Assembly: GCA_036407095.1 (NCBI GenBank)
Contig: DASWZV010000055.1
Location: forward strand, 1-64,000
Reading direction: 5' to 3'
Source of the DNA: Gp6-AA40 sp036407095
Lineage (GTDB): Bacteria > Acidobacteriota > Vicinamibacteria > Vicinamibacterales > UBA2999
Length of the DNA: 64,000 nt
Shown piece by piece: positions 28,606-37,248 of this stretch (position 1 is the first letter of the stretch; the number at the start of each line of letters is the position of its first letter). The notes under the pieces are model-generated. The model was not told the DNA's origin. It ran no database searches and saw only the letters and a list, made by a program, of their open reading frames with translations. Both the position numbers and the translations under genes were made by a program.

Positions 28606-30285
28606 ATGTCCTGGTCGCAACTGTACGACCCGTTCGGCAATCGCGTGTTGTCGACCGCGGTGTCGGCGTTGCCCGTGGTCACGCTCTTCTTCGTGCTCGT
28701 GGTTCTGAAGAAGCGCGTGTGGGTATCAGCGCTGAGCGGATTCCTCGTCGCGGTCACGCTGGCGCTGGTCGTGTTCGGCATGCCAGCAGTTCTCGTGGGC
28801 GCCGCCGCAGTGCACGGGGTGATCTTCGGGCTGATGCGAATCGCGTGGATCGTCGTCGGCTCGATCTTTCTCTACAACGTCGCGTGCGAGACGGGGCAGT
28901 TCGATGTGATGAAGGACTCGATCGCTGGGCTGTCGTCCGACCGGCGTCTTCAGCTGATCCTCATCGCGTTCTGCTTCGGCGCGTTTCTCGAGGGTGCCGG
29001 CGGCGGCGGCGCGCCGGTGGCCATCGCGGGATCCTTTCTCATCGGCCTCGGGTTCAATCCATTTCAGGCGGCAACGCTGTGCCTCGTTGCCAACACGGCG
29101 CCCGTTGCGTGGGGTGGCGTCGGCAATCCCATACGAACGCTTGCGGGCGTAACCGGGTTGTCAGAAGCGACGTTCAGCGCGATGGCCGGACGCATTCTCC
29201 CGCCGATCTCGCTGATCCTGCCGCTGTGGCTGGTGCGGAGCATGGTCGGCTGGCGGGAAACGCTGCAGGTCTGGCCCGCGTTGCTCGTGAGCGGCGCGTC
29301 CTTCGCAGTCATGCAGTTCTACTGGTCCAACTTCCAGGAGCCCGGACTGGTGGACATCGTGTCGGCGGTCTTCTCGCTCCTGATGATGGTCGTGTTCCTG
29401 AAGATCTGGAAGCCTCCGATCGTGATGCCGATCGGCGGTGGATCGCTCGCGGCGATTCACGCTGACTCGATGCGGCTCGTCTCGACGGCCACCGCGACGG
29501 CAGTGCCCGCCGCGACACCCACGCGGCACTCGGCAACGACCGTGGTGAAGGGATGGTCGCCGTTCATCATCGCGTCGATCCTGATTTTCGCAACGGGTCT
29601 TCCGGCCGTCGCCACATACTTGAACTCTCCGGCGCTCAGCATCGGCATGCCGCTCCTGCACAGGGCGGTGCTGAGGATGCCACCTGTCGTACCGCAGCCG
29701 GCAGCCGAAGACGCGATTGTGAATCTGAACTTCGTTGCGATCCCGGGCACGGTCGTCTTCCTTGCTGGCCTGGTGGCAGCGGCGGTTGCACAGCTGCCGC
29801 TCGCGCGCACGCTGCAGTTGTTCAGAAGCACGCTCGTACAAACACGACCGTCGACGCTGGCGATCAGCTTCATGGTGGGGCTTGCCTACGTGACTCGATA
29901 CTCCGGGATGGATACGGTGCTCGGTCTCAGCCTCACCGGCACGGGCGTGCTGTTCCCGTTCTTCGGCACGCTGCTCGGCTGGCTGGGTGTCGCGCTCACC
30001 GGTACCGATGCGGGCTCGAATGCGCTGTTCGGCAACCTGCAGGCGGTCACCGCGACGCAACTCGGCCTGAGTCCGATCCTGATGGGCGCCGCCAATTCGA
30101 CCGGCGGCGTCATGGGCAAGATGATCGATGCGCAGTCGATCGTCGTGGCGAGCACCGCCACGCACCAACAGGGACAGGAAGCGGCGATCTTCAAGGCGGT
30201 CTTCATCCACAGCATCGTGCTCGCGTGCCTGGTTGGACTGATCGTGCTGGCCTATGCCTACGTCTTTTCGTCGTTGATTCCGTGA
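28606..30285 (+). CDS. lldP: L-lactate permease family transporter
   Basis: 559 residues, an inner-membrane protein with about 13 hydrophobic segments and no cleaved signal. The start MSWSQLYDPFGN and FLEGAGGGGAPVAIAGSFLIGLGF, WGGVGNPIRTLAG and ALTGTDAGSNALFGNLQ are the LctP/LldP/GlcA hallmarks. It imports lactate or glycolate with protons. A CAGGGT precedes the ATG 11 bp after the MBL stop, so the two genes are probably one operon. Its last 28 bases (30258-30285) overlap the end of the ABC permease gene coming from the right. Confidence 0.93.
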   Translation: MSWSQLYDPFGNRVLSTAVSALPVVTLFFVLVVLKKRVWVSALSGFLVAVTLALVVFGMPAVLVGAAAVHGVIFGLMRIAWIVVGSIFLYNVACETGQFDVMKDSIAGLSSDRRLQLILIAFCFGAFLEGAGGGGAPVAIAGSFLIGLGFNPFQAATLCLVANTAPVAWGGVGNPIRTLAGVTGLSEATFSAMAGRILPPISLILPLWLVRSMVGWRETLQVWPALLVSGASFAVMQFYWSNFQEPGLVDIVSAVFSLLMMVVFLKIWKPPIVMPIGGGSLAAIHADSMRLVSTATATAVPAATPTRHSATTVVKGWSPFIIASILIFATGLPAVATYLNSPALSIGMPLLHRAVLRMPPVVPQPAAEDAIVNLNFVAIPGTVVFLAGLVAAAVAQLPLARTLQLFRSTLVQTRPSTLAISFMVGLAYVTRYSGMDTVLGLSLTGTGVLFPFFGTLLGWLGVALTGTDAGSNALFGNLQAVTATQLGLSPILMGAANSTGGVMGKMIDAQSIVVASTATHQQGQEAAIFKAVFIHSIVLACLVGLIVLAYAYVFSSLIP

Positions 30286-31259
30286 TGCGTCGAGAGCGGA
30301 GCAGCGACCGGGGCATTGCGGCGGGAACGCCTCGAGGCGAGTTGATCGGCCGCTGCGCCAAGCAGGATGACGGCGCCCATCACCGCGAAGTCGAGCGAGC
30401 CGGGAATATCGAGCAGGTTGACCAGGTTGCGAAGAACCTGGAGCAGTGCGGCGCCCATCACAATACCGGCGATCGACCCTTCTCCTCCACGCAGGCTGCA
30501 GCCCCCGACCACTGCCGCGGCAATCGCATACAACTCGTAGAAGTTGCCGTGCGATGCCGGCGAGATCGAGTTGGTGTAGAACGCGATGATGATCGCCGAC
30601 ACCGCCCCAAGCGTTCCCGAGATCACGTACGCCCACGCCACGACCGCCTTCGTCTTGATGCCGGCGTAGCGAGCGGCCTCCTCGTTGCGCCCGATGGCGA
30701 CGAGGTGACGGCCGAACACCGAGCGATGCAGCAGCACCCACGCGGCCAGCGCGACGATCACCAACAGCACGAACGGCATCGGAACGCCGCCGATACTTCC
30801 GGAGGCGATCGTTCGCATCCACTCGAATCCTTGACCGGTGCCGAATCCCTTGGTGGCATCGCGCGCGATGTAGCGCGCCGCCCCGCGGTAGAGCAGCAGT
30901 CCGCAGAGTGTGACGATGAACGGTTGCAGCTGCAGCCGCGTCACCAGCAGGCCGTGTGCGGCGCCGAGGGCGGCGCCGGTGGCGAGCGCCGCGACGAGTG
31001 CGAGCGCCGGAGGCCAGTGCCACTCGACCAGCATCATCGACAGCAGCACGCCAAGCAGCGCGCACATGGAACCGACCGACAGATCGATGCCGCCGGTGAT
31101 GATGACGAGACCAACGCCGATGCTGAAGATGCCGTAGGTGCCGACCAGCCGGCTGACGTTCTGCAGGTTGTCGAGGCTGAGGAATTGCGGGCTGGCCACC
31201 GCCACGAGCGCACACAGGACCGTGAGCAGCAACGCAACGGCGAGATCTTTTCTGGTCAT
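30258..31259 (-). CDS. Sugar ABC transporter permease (RbsC/XylH/AraH type)
   Basis: 333 residues with about ten hydrophobic helices: LLLTVLCALVAVASPQFLSLDN, GIFSIGVGLVIITGGIDLSVGSMCALLG and GTLGAVSAIIIAFYTNSISP. IDLSVG is the BPD_transp_2 hallmark of monosaccharide importers. It follows the ATPase gene by 21 bp on the minus strand. The periplasmic binding protein is on plus at 36253, so the transporter genes are split on the two sides of the locus. The likely substrate is a pentose or hexose released by the GH51 enzyme. Confidence 0.9.
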   Translation of the reverse strand: MTRKDLAVALLLTVLCALVAVASPQFLSLDNLQNVSRLVGTYGIFSIGVGLVIITGGIDLSVGSMCALLGVLLSMMLVEWHWPPALALVAALATGAALGAAHGLLVTRLQLQPFIVTLCGLLLYRGAARYIARDATKGFGTGQGFEWMRTIASGSIGGVPMPFVLLVIVALAAWVLLHRSVFGRHLVAIGRNEEAARYAGIKTKAVVAWAYVISGTLGAVSAIIIAFYTNSISPASHGNFYELYAIAAAVVGGCSLRGGEGSIAGIVMGAALLQVLRNLVNLLDIPGSLDFAVMGAVILLGAAADQLASRRSRRNAPVAAPLSTHHGINDEKT

Positions 31260-31280
31260 GGTGCGGTGAGGCGGCGGCGC

Positions 31281-32789
31281 TCAGGCCACCGCCAGCTGCA
31301 TGATCGATTGCGGCGTGCAGTCGAGGCGGTCCAGCACACCGGTGACACGACCATCGTGCATGACTGCCACGCGATCGCACTCGGTCACGATTTCCTCCAG
31401 GTCGCTGCTGATCAGCAAAACGGCTGCGCCCTGGTCTGCGAGCCGCCGGATCAGCCGGTGGATGTCTGCCTTCGCGCCGACGTCCACGCCCTGCGTCGGC
31501 TCATCGAACACGATCGCGCGCGGCCCCAGTGCGAGCCACTTGCCGAGCACGACTTTCTGCTGGTTGCCGCCGCTCAAGGTGCCGACCGCCGCTTCGATCG
31601 ATGGTGCTTTCACGGTGAGATTGTTCACGATCTCCCGCGCCGCAGCGGACTCGGCACGGCGATTTACGAGGCCCAGGCGCGAAAGGGCGGAGAGATTCGG
31701 CAGCGTGAGGTTCTCGCGCACGCTCATCGCCGCGATCACTCCGTGGCCACGCCGATCCTCCGGCACCAGGCAGATGCCGTGACGGATCGCATCGCGAGGA
31801 GTCGCAATCGAGACCGGCGCGCCATCGAGCAGCACGCGGCCGGACAGTCGCGGCGCGAGGCCGCACACCGCTTCTGCCAATTCCGAGCGGCCGGCGCCGA
31901 TCAATCCGGCGATTCCGAGCACTTCACCGCCATGCACCGCGAGCGATACCTCCACGTCGGGATGGCGTGCGCTGCGCACGCGATCGATCTGCAACCGCGG
32001 CGTGCGGGATCGATCCGGCGCGACCGAAGCCTGTCGACGCGACGCGTATTCCGACTCGAGTGCGCGCCCGACCATCAAGTGCACGAGGCGGTCGCGACGA
32101 ATCTCGCCGCGAGCCAGCGTGCCGGCATTTCGGCCATCGCGGAGCACGACGACGCGATCGGCGATCGCTTCGACCTCTGCCAGCCGGTGCGAGATGTAGA
32201 CGATGGCGGTGCCACGTGCCCGCAACTGCTTCAGGACCCCGAACAGCCGTTCGGCATCGTCGACGCCGAGACTCGCCGTCGGTTCATCGAGGATCAGGAT
32301 GCGCGCATCGACCGAGAGTGCCCGTGCGATGGCGACGAACTGCTGCTGCGCCGTCGGCAGCCGGCCGACGATCGCGCGCGGCGCGATCGCCGCACCGATG
32401 CGCGACAGATGCTGCGCGGCCTGCTGCTCCATGCGCGCGCGGTCGAGCAGGCGCAGCGGACCGGCACGATGTGGCTCGCGTCCCAGGAAGATGTTGCCGG
32501 CGACATCGAGCGTGTCGATCATCTCCAGTTCCTGGTGAATGACGGCGACGCCGAGCCGATCCGCGCTGCTGGGCCGATCGATGATCACCGGTGCGCCATC
32601 GATGCGGATTTCGCCCGCATCGGGCCGATGCACGCCGGCAAGAATCTTCATCAACGTCGACTTGCCAGCTCCGTTCTCGCCGACCAGCGCGACGATCTCT
32701 CCTCGCTCGATCGCGAAGTCCACCTGGTCCAGCGCGACAACGCCAGGAAAGCGTTTGCCGATCGAGTGCATCTGGAGTACAGGATCCAC
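31281..32789 (-). CDS. Sugar ABC transporter ATP-binding protein (RbsA/XylG/AraG type)
   Basis: 502 residues with two ABC domains. First domain: Walker A GENGAGKST (LVGENGAGKSTLMKIL), Q-loop, LPTAQQQFVAIARALS signature and DEPTASLG Walker B. Second: GLIGAGRSELAE (degenerate Walker A), LSGGNQQKVVLGKWLA signature and DEPTQGVDVGAK. This layout is the RbsA/MglA class. I take the GTG at 32789, which gives VDPVLQMHSIGKRFPG, like other family members; an ATG at 32771 is the alternative. The galT start at 32795 is divergent with only 5 bp between the start codons. Confidence 0.9.
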   Translation of the reverse strand: MDPVLQMHSIGKRFPGVVALDQVDFAIERGEIVALVGENGAGKSTLMKILAGVHRPDAGEIRIDGAPVIIDRPSSADRLGVAVIHQELEMIDTLDVAGNIFLGREPHRAGPLRLLDRARMEQQAAQHLSRIGAAIAPRAIVGRLPTAQQQFVAIARALSVDARILILDEPTASLGVDDAERLFGVLKQLRARGTAIVYISHRLAEVEAIADRVVVLRDGRNAGTLARGEIRRDRLVHLMVGRALESEYASRRQASVAPDRSRTPRLQIDRVRSARHPDVEVSLAVHGGEVLGIAGLIGAGRSELAEAVCGLAPRLSGRVLLDGAPVSIATPRDAIRHGICLVPEDRRGHGVIAAMSVRENLTLPNLSALSRLGLVNRRAESAAAREIVNNLTVKAPSIEAAVGTLSGGNQQKVVLGKWLALGPRAIVFDEPTQGVDVGAKADIHRLIRRLADQGAAVLLISSDLEEIVTECDRVAVMHDGRVTGVLDRLDCTPQSIMQLAVA

Positions 32790-32794
32790 AGTCA

Positions 32795-33844
32795 ATGAGC
32801 GACTCCGGTGTGGTGACGTGGGAGCAGCGATGGCACCCGCTCCGCGAAGAGTGGGTGATTGTCGCGGCCCATCGCAACGATCGGCCGTGGCACGGCGAAC
32901 GCACGACGGCTCCCGCGACGCGCCCGCCAGCATACGTCGAGGACTGCTTTTTGTGTCCCGGAAACCGACGCGTGAGCGGTGCGTGCAATCCGCAGTACCG
33001 TTCGGTGTTCGTATTCGACAACGATCATCCGTGTGTTGGCCCCGACGCGCCGCCGTCGCTCGCGGCCGCACCGGGAATCTACCGCAATTCACCAGCGAAC
33101 GGTATCGCCCGCGTCGTGTGCTACTCGCCGCGTCACAACGTCACGCTGGCGGAGCTCGAGTCGAGCGAGATCCTGACGCTGCTGATCGCGTGGCGTGAGC
33201 AGTACGTCGATCTCGGGGCCAGACCCGAGGTGCGGCACGTGCTGATCTTCGAGAACAAGGGCGAGGTGGTCGGCGTCTCGAACCCGCATCCGCACGGACA
33301 GATCTACGCCACGAACTTCGTGTTCAAGACGATCGAAACCGAGGTCGCGGCGAGCCGGCGGTATTACGCGGAGCACCGGCGCGCGTTGTTCCAGGACATC
33401 ATCCGCTCGGAGCTGGAGGACGGCCGGCGCGTGCTGGCGGAAACGGGGTCGGCGATCGTGTTCATGCCGTACTTCGCGCGCTACGCCTACGAGTGCTACG
33501 TTGCGCCGAGGGAGGCGCACTCGAGCCTCGCGACGATGACCGATGGCGAGCTGGCCGATCTGGCCGCGTCGCTGAAATGGTTGCTCGTCCGCTACGACAA
33601 CCTCTGGCAGATGTCGTTTCCGTACGTGCTGGCCCTCCACCAGGCGCCCACCGATGGCGGCGACTATTCCGGTTTCCACGTTCACATCGAGTGTCACCCC
33701 CCGCTGCGAAAGCCGCAGCTGCTGAAGTACCTGGCAGGTCCCGAGATCGGCGGCGGCAACTTCCTCAGTGACACGCTGCCCGAGGTGAAGGCGGAGGAAC
33801 TGCGAGCGCTTCCCGCTGTTCACTATCGTGCCTCTGATGCGTAG
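32795..33844 (+). CDS. galT: Galactose-1-phosphate uridylyltransferase-like enzyme
   Basis: 349 residues, cytoplasmic. It transfers UMP between UDP-glucose and a sugar-1-phosphate. The nucleophile motif is H-P-H (165-167) in NPHPHGQIYATNF. WEQRWHPLREEWVIVAAHRNDRPWHGE at the start, CFLCPGN with a zinc-binding Cys pair and FHVHIECHPPLRKP at the end are all typical. Length matches the family. Because the next kinase looks like an L-arabinokinase, the acceptor may be arabinose-1-phosphate rather than galactose-1-phosphate, an inference only. The start lies 5 bp from the divergent ATPase start. It ends 8 bp inside the following gene. Confidence 0.9.
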   Translation: MSDSGVVTWEQRWHPLREEWVIVAAHRNDRPWHGERTTAPATRPPAYVEDCFLCPGNRRVSGACNPQYRSVFVFDNDHPCVGPDAPPSLAAAPGIYRNSPANGIARVVCYSPRHNVTLAELESSEILTLLIAWREQYVDLGARPEVRHVLIFENKGEVVGVSNPHPHGQIYATNFVFKTIETEVAASRRYYAEHRRALFQDIIRSELEDGRRVLAETGSAIVFMPYFARYAYECYVAPREAHSSLATMTDGELADLAASLKWLLVRYDNLWQMSFPYVLALHQAPTDGGDYSGFHVHIECHPPLRKPQLLKYLAGPEIGGGNFLSDTLPEVKAEELRALPAVHYRASDA

Positions 33845-34871
33845 TCCACAGGCACTGCTTGCGCCATTGCTGGAATGGCATGGGCGCGTTCGGGATGCGG
33901 TCGTCGCTGCGACGGAGCGGCAGGCCGTCGACGCGCTCGCTGTTGTCGATCGCGATGGCGAGGGCGACACGATTTACGCGATCGATGTCATCAGCGAGAC
34001 CGTGATCGAACACCTCGCGACGGCTCTCGGCCGCGAGCACTCGCTCGTACTCGTCGCCGAGGGGCTGCCGGGCGGATACCGATGTGTTCCGGAAGGGATC
34101 GACGAGAGCACTGCAGCCTGGCGCATGATCGTCGATCCGATCGACGGCACGCGCGGTTTGATGTACCAGAAGCGCAGCGCGTGGATTCTCACCGGCGTCG
34201 CGCCCAATCGCGGCCCGTCGACCTCGCTGCGCGACATCGTCCTTGCCGTGCAGACGGAGATCCCGCTGGTCAAACAGCACCTGACGGATCAGCTGTGGGC
34301 TGTGCGCGGCGGCGGCGTCGAGGCTGTGAGATTGAACCGGTTGACGGGTGAGCAGGTGCCGCTACGGCTGCGTCCCTCAACTGCGGGCAGCATCGCTCAC
34401 GGCTTTTCCACGGTGGCCCGCTTCTTCCCCGGGGCACGCGATGTGTTGGGTGAAGTCGATGAAGCAATTGTGCGAGGGGCGCTTGGTGCGCAGCCTGAAG
34501 GCAAGGCGCTCTGCTTCGAGGATCAGTACGCATCGACCGGCGGACAGTTGTACGAGTTGATCGCAGGCCACGATCGCTTTATCGCCGATTTGCGACCGCT
34601 GACGATCGCTACGCTCGTCGAACGCGGACTGGCGCGTCCGCTGACCTGCCATCCCTACGACATCTGTTGCGCGCTGATTGCCGAAGAGAGTGGCGTCATC
34701 GTGACCGACCCGTCTGGTCATGCCCTTGACGCGCCGCTGAGCGTTGATGCCGACGTGGCGTGGGTCGGCTACGCAAACCAGAAGATCCGCGCCCTCATGG
34801 AACCGCTGCTGCAGCAGGAGCTGCGAGCGCGTGGCTGGATCGCGATCGATCAACATGAGCGACACGACTGA
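33837..34871 (+). CDS. Inositol-monophosphatase/FBPase-family phosphatase
   Basis: 344 residues, cytoplasmic. Its metal-binding signature is D-P-I-D-G-T at 100-105 (MIVDPIDGTRGLMY), with an upstream acidic patch around VAEGL and a C-terminal D-I-C-C-A. The ATG at 33837 overlaps the galT stop (ATGCGTAG); a GTG at 33828 is also possible. It overlaps the kinase by 17 bp, so galT, this gene and the kinase form a tight operon. It could dephosphorylate a sugar phosphate intermediate. An IMPase-like protein is unusual next to GalT. Confidence 0.8.
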   Translation: MRSPQALLAPLLEWHGRVRDAVVAATERQAVDALAVVDRDGEGDTIYAIDVISETVIEHLATALGREHSLVLVAEGLPGGYRCVPEGIDESTAAWRMIVDPIDGTRGLMYQKRSAWILTGVAPNRGPSTSLRDIVLAVQTEIPLVKQHLTDQLWAVRGGGVEAVRLNRLTGEQVPLRLRPSTAGSIAHGFSTVARFFPGARDVLGEVDEAIVRGALGAQPEGKALCFEDQYASTGGQLYELIAGHDRFIADLRPLTIATLVERGLARPLTCHPYDICCALIAEESGVIVTDPSGHALDAPLSVDADVAWVGYANQKIRALMEPLLQQELRARGWIAIDQHERHD

Positions 34872-36192
34872 TCTGTCGCGATTCGTCGACCGGCTGCGCA
34901 TCGAGCGCCGCTTCGAACCTGGCGCGCGGATCGCGATTGCGCGTGCCCCCGGGCGGCTCGATGTCATGGGCGGCATCGCGGATTACTCCGGTTCGCTCGT
35001 TCTCCAGCGGCCGATCGCGGAGGGCACCTGTGCGGCGGTGCAAGGAATCGATCGGCCTGCCATCGAACTGGTTAGCATCGGCCGCCCGGCGCTCGATATC
35101 TCCATTGCGACATTGCTCCGCGACGACGAGCCGATCGACTACGAGACCGCCAAGCAACGCTTCGGGCGCGGGGATCAACACTGGGCGGCGTACATCGTCG
35201 GCGTGTTCCTCGTGCTCGCCCGCGAACGTGAACGACGACTCTCGGGGGCGCGCGTGGTGATCGGCTCGGACGTACCGGAGGGGAAAGGCGTGAGCTCTTC
35301 GGCGGCCCTTGAAACCGCCGTCATGCAGGCCGCGGTGTGTGCGTTCAACGTCCCAATCGCTCCGCGCGACATCGCACTCCTGTGTCAACAAGCCGAAAAC
35401 CTCGTGGCCGGCGCGCCGTGCGGCGTGATGGACCAGATGACGTGCGTCTTTGGTGTGCCCGACGCGCTGATGGCGCTGCTATGCCAACCCGCCGAACTGC
35501 AGGCATCCGTTCCGCTCCCGGGCGATCTGGCGGTGTGGGGCATCGACTCAGGGGAGCGCCACGTCGTCAGCGGCGCCGACTACGCTTCAGTACGGTGCGC
35601 GGCGTTCATGGGCCTGAGAATTCTTGCCGATCATCTGCGCGTTCCTGACGGGTACCTTGCCAATGTCGACCCGGCGGAGTTCGAACGCGTCGCCTCACAA
35701 TTGCCGGAGCAGTTGAGCGGCGAGGAGTTCCTCGCGCACGACGGCGCCACTTCAGACACCGTGACGAAGGTGGTACGCGAGCGGACATACCTGGTCCGCG
35801 TTGCGACCGCACACCCGATCGAAGAGCGCCGGCGGGCCGAGACGTTCCGCCGGTTATTGCTGGATTCGTGCGGTGATGAATCGGGTGCCCGGTTGGGCAC
35901 GCTGATGTACGAATCGCACGCGAGCTACGGCCGGTGTGGACTCGCATCTCCCGGCACCGATCGTCTCGTGGCACTCGTGAAGTCCGCGGGGCCCGATGCT
36001 GGTTTGTATGGTGCGAGGATAACGGGCGGCGGCAGCGGCGGAACAGTCGCTGTCCTCGGCCGGCCCGACGCCTCACACGCGCTCGCAGGCATCGCCGATC
36101 AGTACGAGCGGGACACCGGCTATCGACCGTACGTCTTCACCGGCTCGTCGCCCGGTGTTGCGGCTGTGGGCGCCCAGGTCGTGACGGTTTAG
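34855..36192 (+). CDS. GHMP sugar kinase with plant L-arabinokinase-like signature
   Basis: 445 residues, cytoplasmic. GHMP motif 1 reads A-P-G-R-L-D-V-M-G-G-I-A-D-Y (Asp43 in IADY, residues 39-44) instead of galactokinase GEHTDY; the same GGIADYSGS text is, from memory, found in plant L-arabinokinase ARA1. Motif 2 is P-E-G-K-G-V-S-S-S-A-A (141-151) and motif 3 I-T-G-G-G-S-G-G (389-396). The Asp that contacts the axial C4-OH is kept, as expected for L-arabinose, which resembles galactose without C6. The reaction would be ATP + L-arabinose to arabinose-1-phosphate. Its ATG is 17 bp inside the phosphatase gene. Galactokinase remains possible. Confidence 0.75.
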   Translation: MSDTTDLSRFVDRLRIERRFEPGARIAIARAPGRLDVMGGIADYSGSLVLQRPIAEGTCAAVQGIDRPAIELVSIGRPALDISIATLLRDDEPIDYETAKQRFGRGDQHWAAYIVGVFLVLARERERRLSGARVVIGSDVPEGKGVSSSAALETAVMQAAVCAFNVPIAPRDIALLCQQAENLVAGAPCGVMDQMTCVFGVPDALMALLCQPAELQASVPLPGDLAVWGIDSGERHVVSGADYASVRCAAFMGLRILADHLRVPDGYLANVDPAEFERVASQLPEQLSGEEFLAHDGATSDTVTKVVRERTYLVRVATAHPIEERRRAETFRRLLLDSCGDESGARLGTLMYESHASYGRCGLASPGTDRLVALVKSAGPDAGLYGARITGGGSGGTVAVLGRPDASHALAGIADQYERDTGYRPYVFTGSSPGVAAVGAQVVTV

Positions 36193-36200
36193 AACGAAAT

Positions 36201-36229
36201 TTGACATGTTGCATCACCCGCGGTATGTC
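36201..36229 (+). promoter_or_regulatory. Sigma70-type promoter for the binding-protein gene
   Basis: TTGACA (36201-36206), 17-bp spacer, TATGTC (36224-36229); transcription would start near 36236, about 17 bp before the ATG at 36253. It is one of the few good consensus promoters in the window and marks the start of a second transcript carrying binding protein, arabinofuranosidase and epimerase. GACAT and ATGTC also form an inverted repeat across it. Confidence 0.55.
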
Positions 36230-36252
36230 CACCCGTGATATTCGAGGCCGCT

Positions 36253-37239
36253 ATGAACACGTGTGTTGCGCGGCAGTACGCCGCATTCGTCCTTTGCCTG
36301 CTGTTCGCGAGCGCCGGCTGCAGTCAACCGGCGACAAATCCCGCTGGAACGTCGAAGACGATCCGGCTCGCCTTCGTGACCAACAACTCGGCGGATTTCT
36401 GGACGATCGCGCGGCGAGGCGTCGAGAAGGCCGATTCGGAGCTTGCCGATGTCGAGACGGAGTTCCGGCTGACCTCCGACGGCACCGCCGCCGAACAGCA
36501 GCGGATCATCGACGATCTGCTGACCAAGCGCGTGGCTGGCATCGCGATCTCGCCAGTCGATCCAGCCAACCAGGTCGCGATGATCGATGCTGCCGCGAAG
36601 CAGGCGATCGTCTTCACGCAGGACAGCGACGCTCCGCAGTCGCAGCGCACCCTGTACATCGGCACCGACAACCTCGCCGCTGGACGTCAGGCGGGTCAGC
36701 TCATTCGCGACGCGATTCCCGGAGGGGGAAACGTGATGCTCTTCGTTGGCAAGCTGGACGCGCAGAACGCGCGCGAGCGCGTGCAGGGCATTCGCGACGC
36801 ACTCGCCGGATCGAAAATCCGCATCCTGGACGTCCGCACGGACGATGTGGACGACGTGAGGGCAAAGGCGAACGCGGCCGACACCCTCGTGCGCTACCCG
36901 GACGTGAAGGGGCTCGTCGGCCTGTGGAGCTACAACGGCCCGGCGATCCTCAACGCCGTGCGTGAAGCCGGCAAACTCGGCAAGGTGAAGATCATCGCCT
37001 TCGACGAGGCGGACGAGACGCTTGCCGGAATCAGCGCCGGCGCGATTGAGGGGACGATCGTCCAGCAGCCGTATGAGTTCGGCTATCAGGCGATTCAGAA
37101 GATGGCGCAGGCGGCGCGCGGCGATCGCTCCTTCATTCCAGCGTCCAAACAGATCATCGTCCCGACGATCATCGTGAACCGAGGCAATGTCGAGCCGTTC
37201 ACCAAGCGGATCAACGAGCTTCGCGGACGCAGTCAGTAG
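36253..37239 (+). CDS. Sugar ABC transporter substrate-binding lipoprotein
   Basis: 328 residues. The ATG at 36253 follows CGAGG and gives the lipobox L-L-F-A-S-A-G-C, lipid-anchored at Cys23. The rest is a periplasmic-binding-protein type 1 (RbsB/XylF/AraF class): TIRLAFVTNNSADFWTIARRGVEKAD, a domain centred on LVGLWSYNGPAILNAVREAG and IIAFDEADETLAGI. It should deliver a monosaccharide to the transporter encoded at 30258-32789. It is the first gene of the arabinose transcript and is followed 9 bp later by the GH51 gene. Confidence 0.9.
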   Translation: MNTCVARQYAAFVLCLLFASAGCSQPATNPAGTSKTIRLAFVTNNSADFWTIARRGVEKADSELADVETEFRLTSDGTAAEQQRIIDDLLTKRVAGIAISPVDPANQVAMIDAAAKQAIVFTQDSDAPQSQRTLYIGTDNLAAGRQAGQLIRDAIPGGGNVMLFVGKLDAQNARERVQGIRDALAGSKIRILDVRTDDVDDVRAKANAADTLVRYPDVKGLVGLWSYNGPAILNAVREAGKLGKVKIIAFDEADETLAGISAGAIEGTIVQQPYEFGYQAIQKMAQAARGDRSFIPASKQIIVPTIIVNRGNVEPFTKRINELRGRSQ

Positions 37240-37248
37240 GAGAATCGC

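Noticed and set aside
34855..36192. Ordinary galactokinase call
   Set aside because: The first GHMP motif is not GEHTDY and the gene context is arabinose-related; I kept it as an alternative only.
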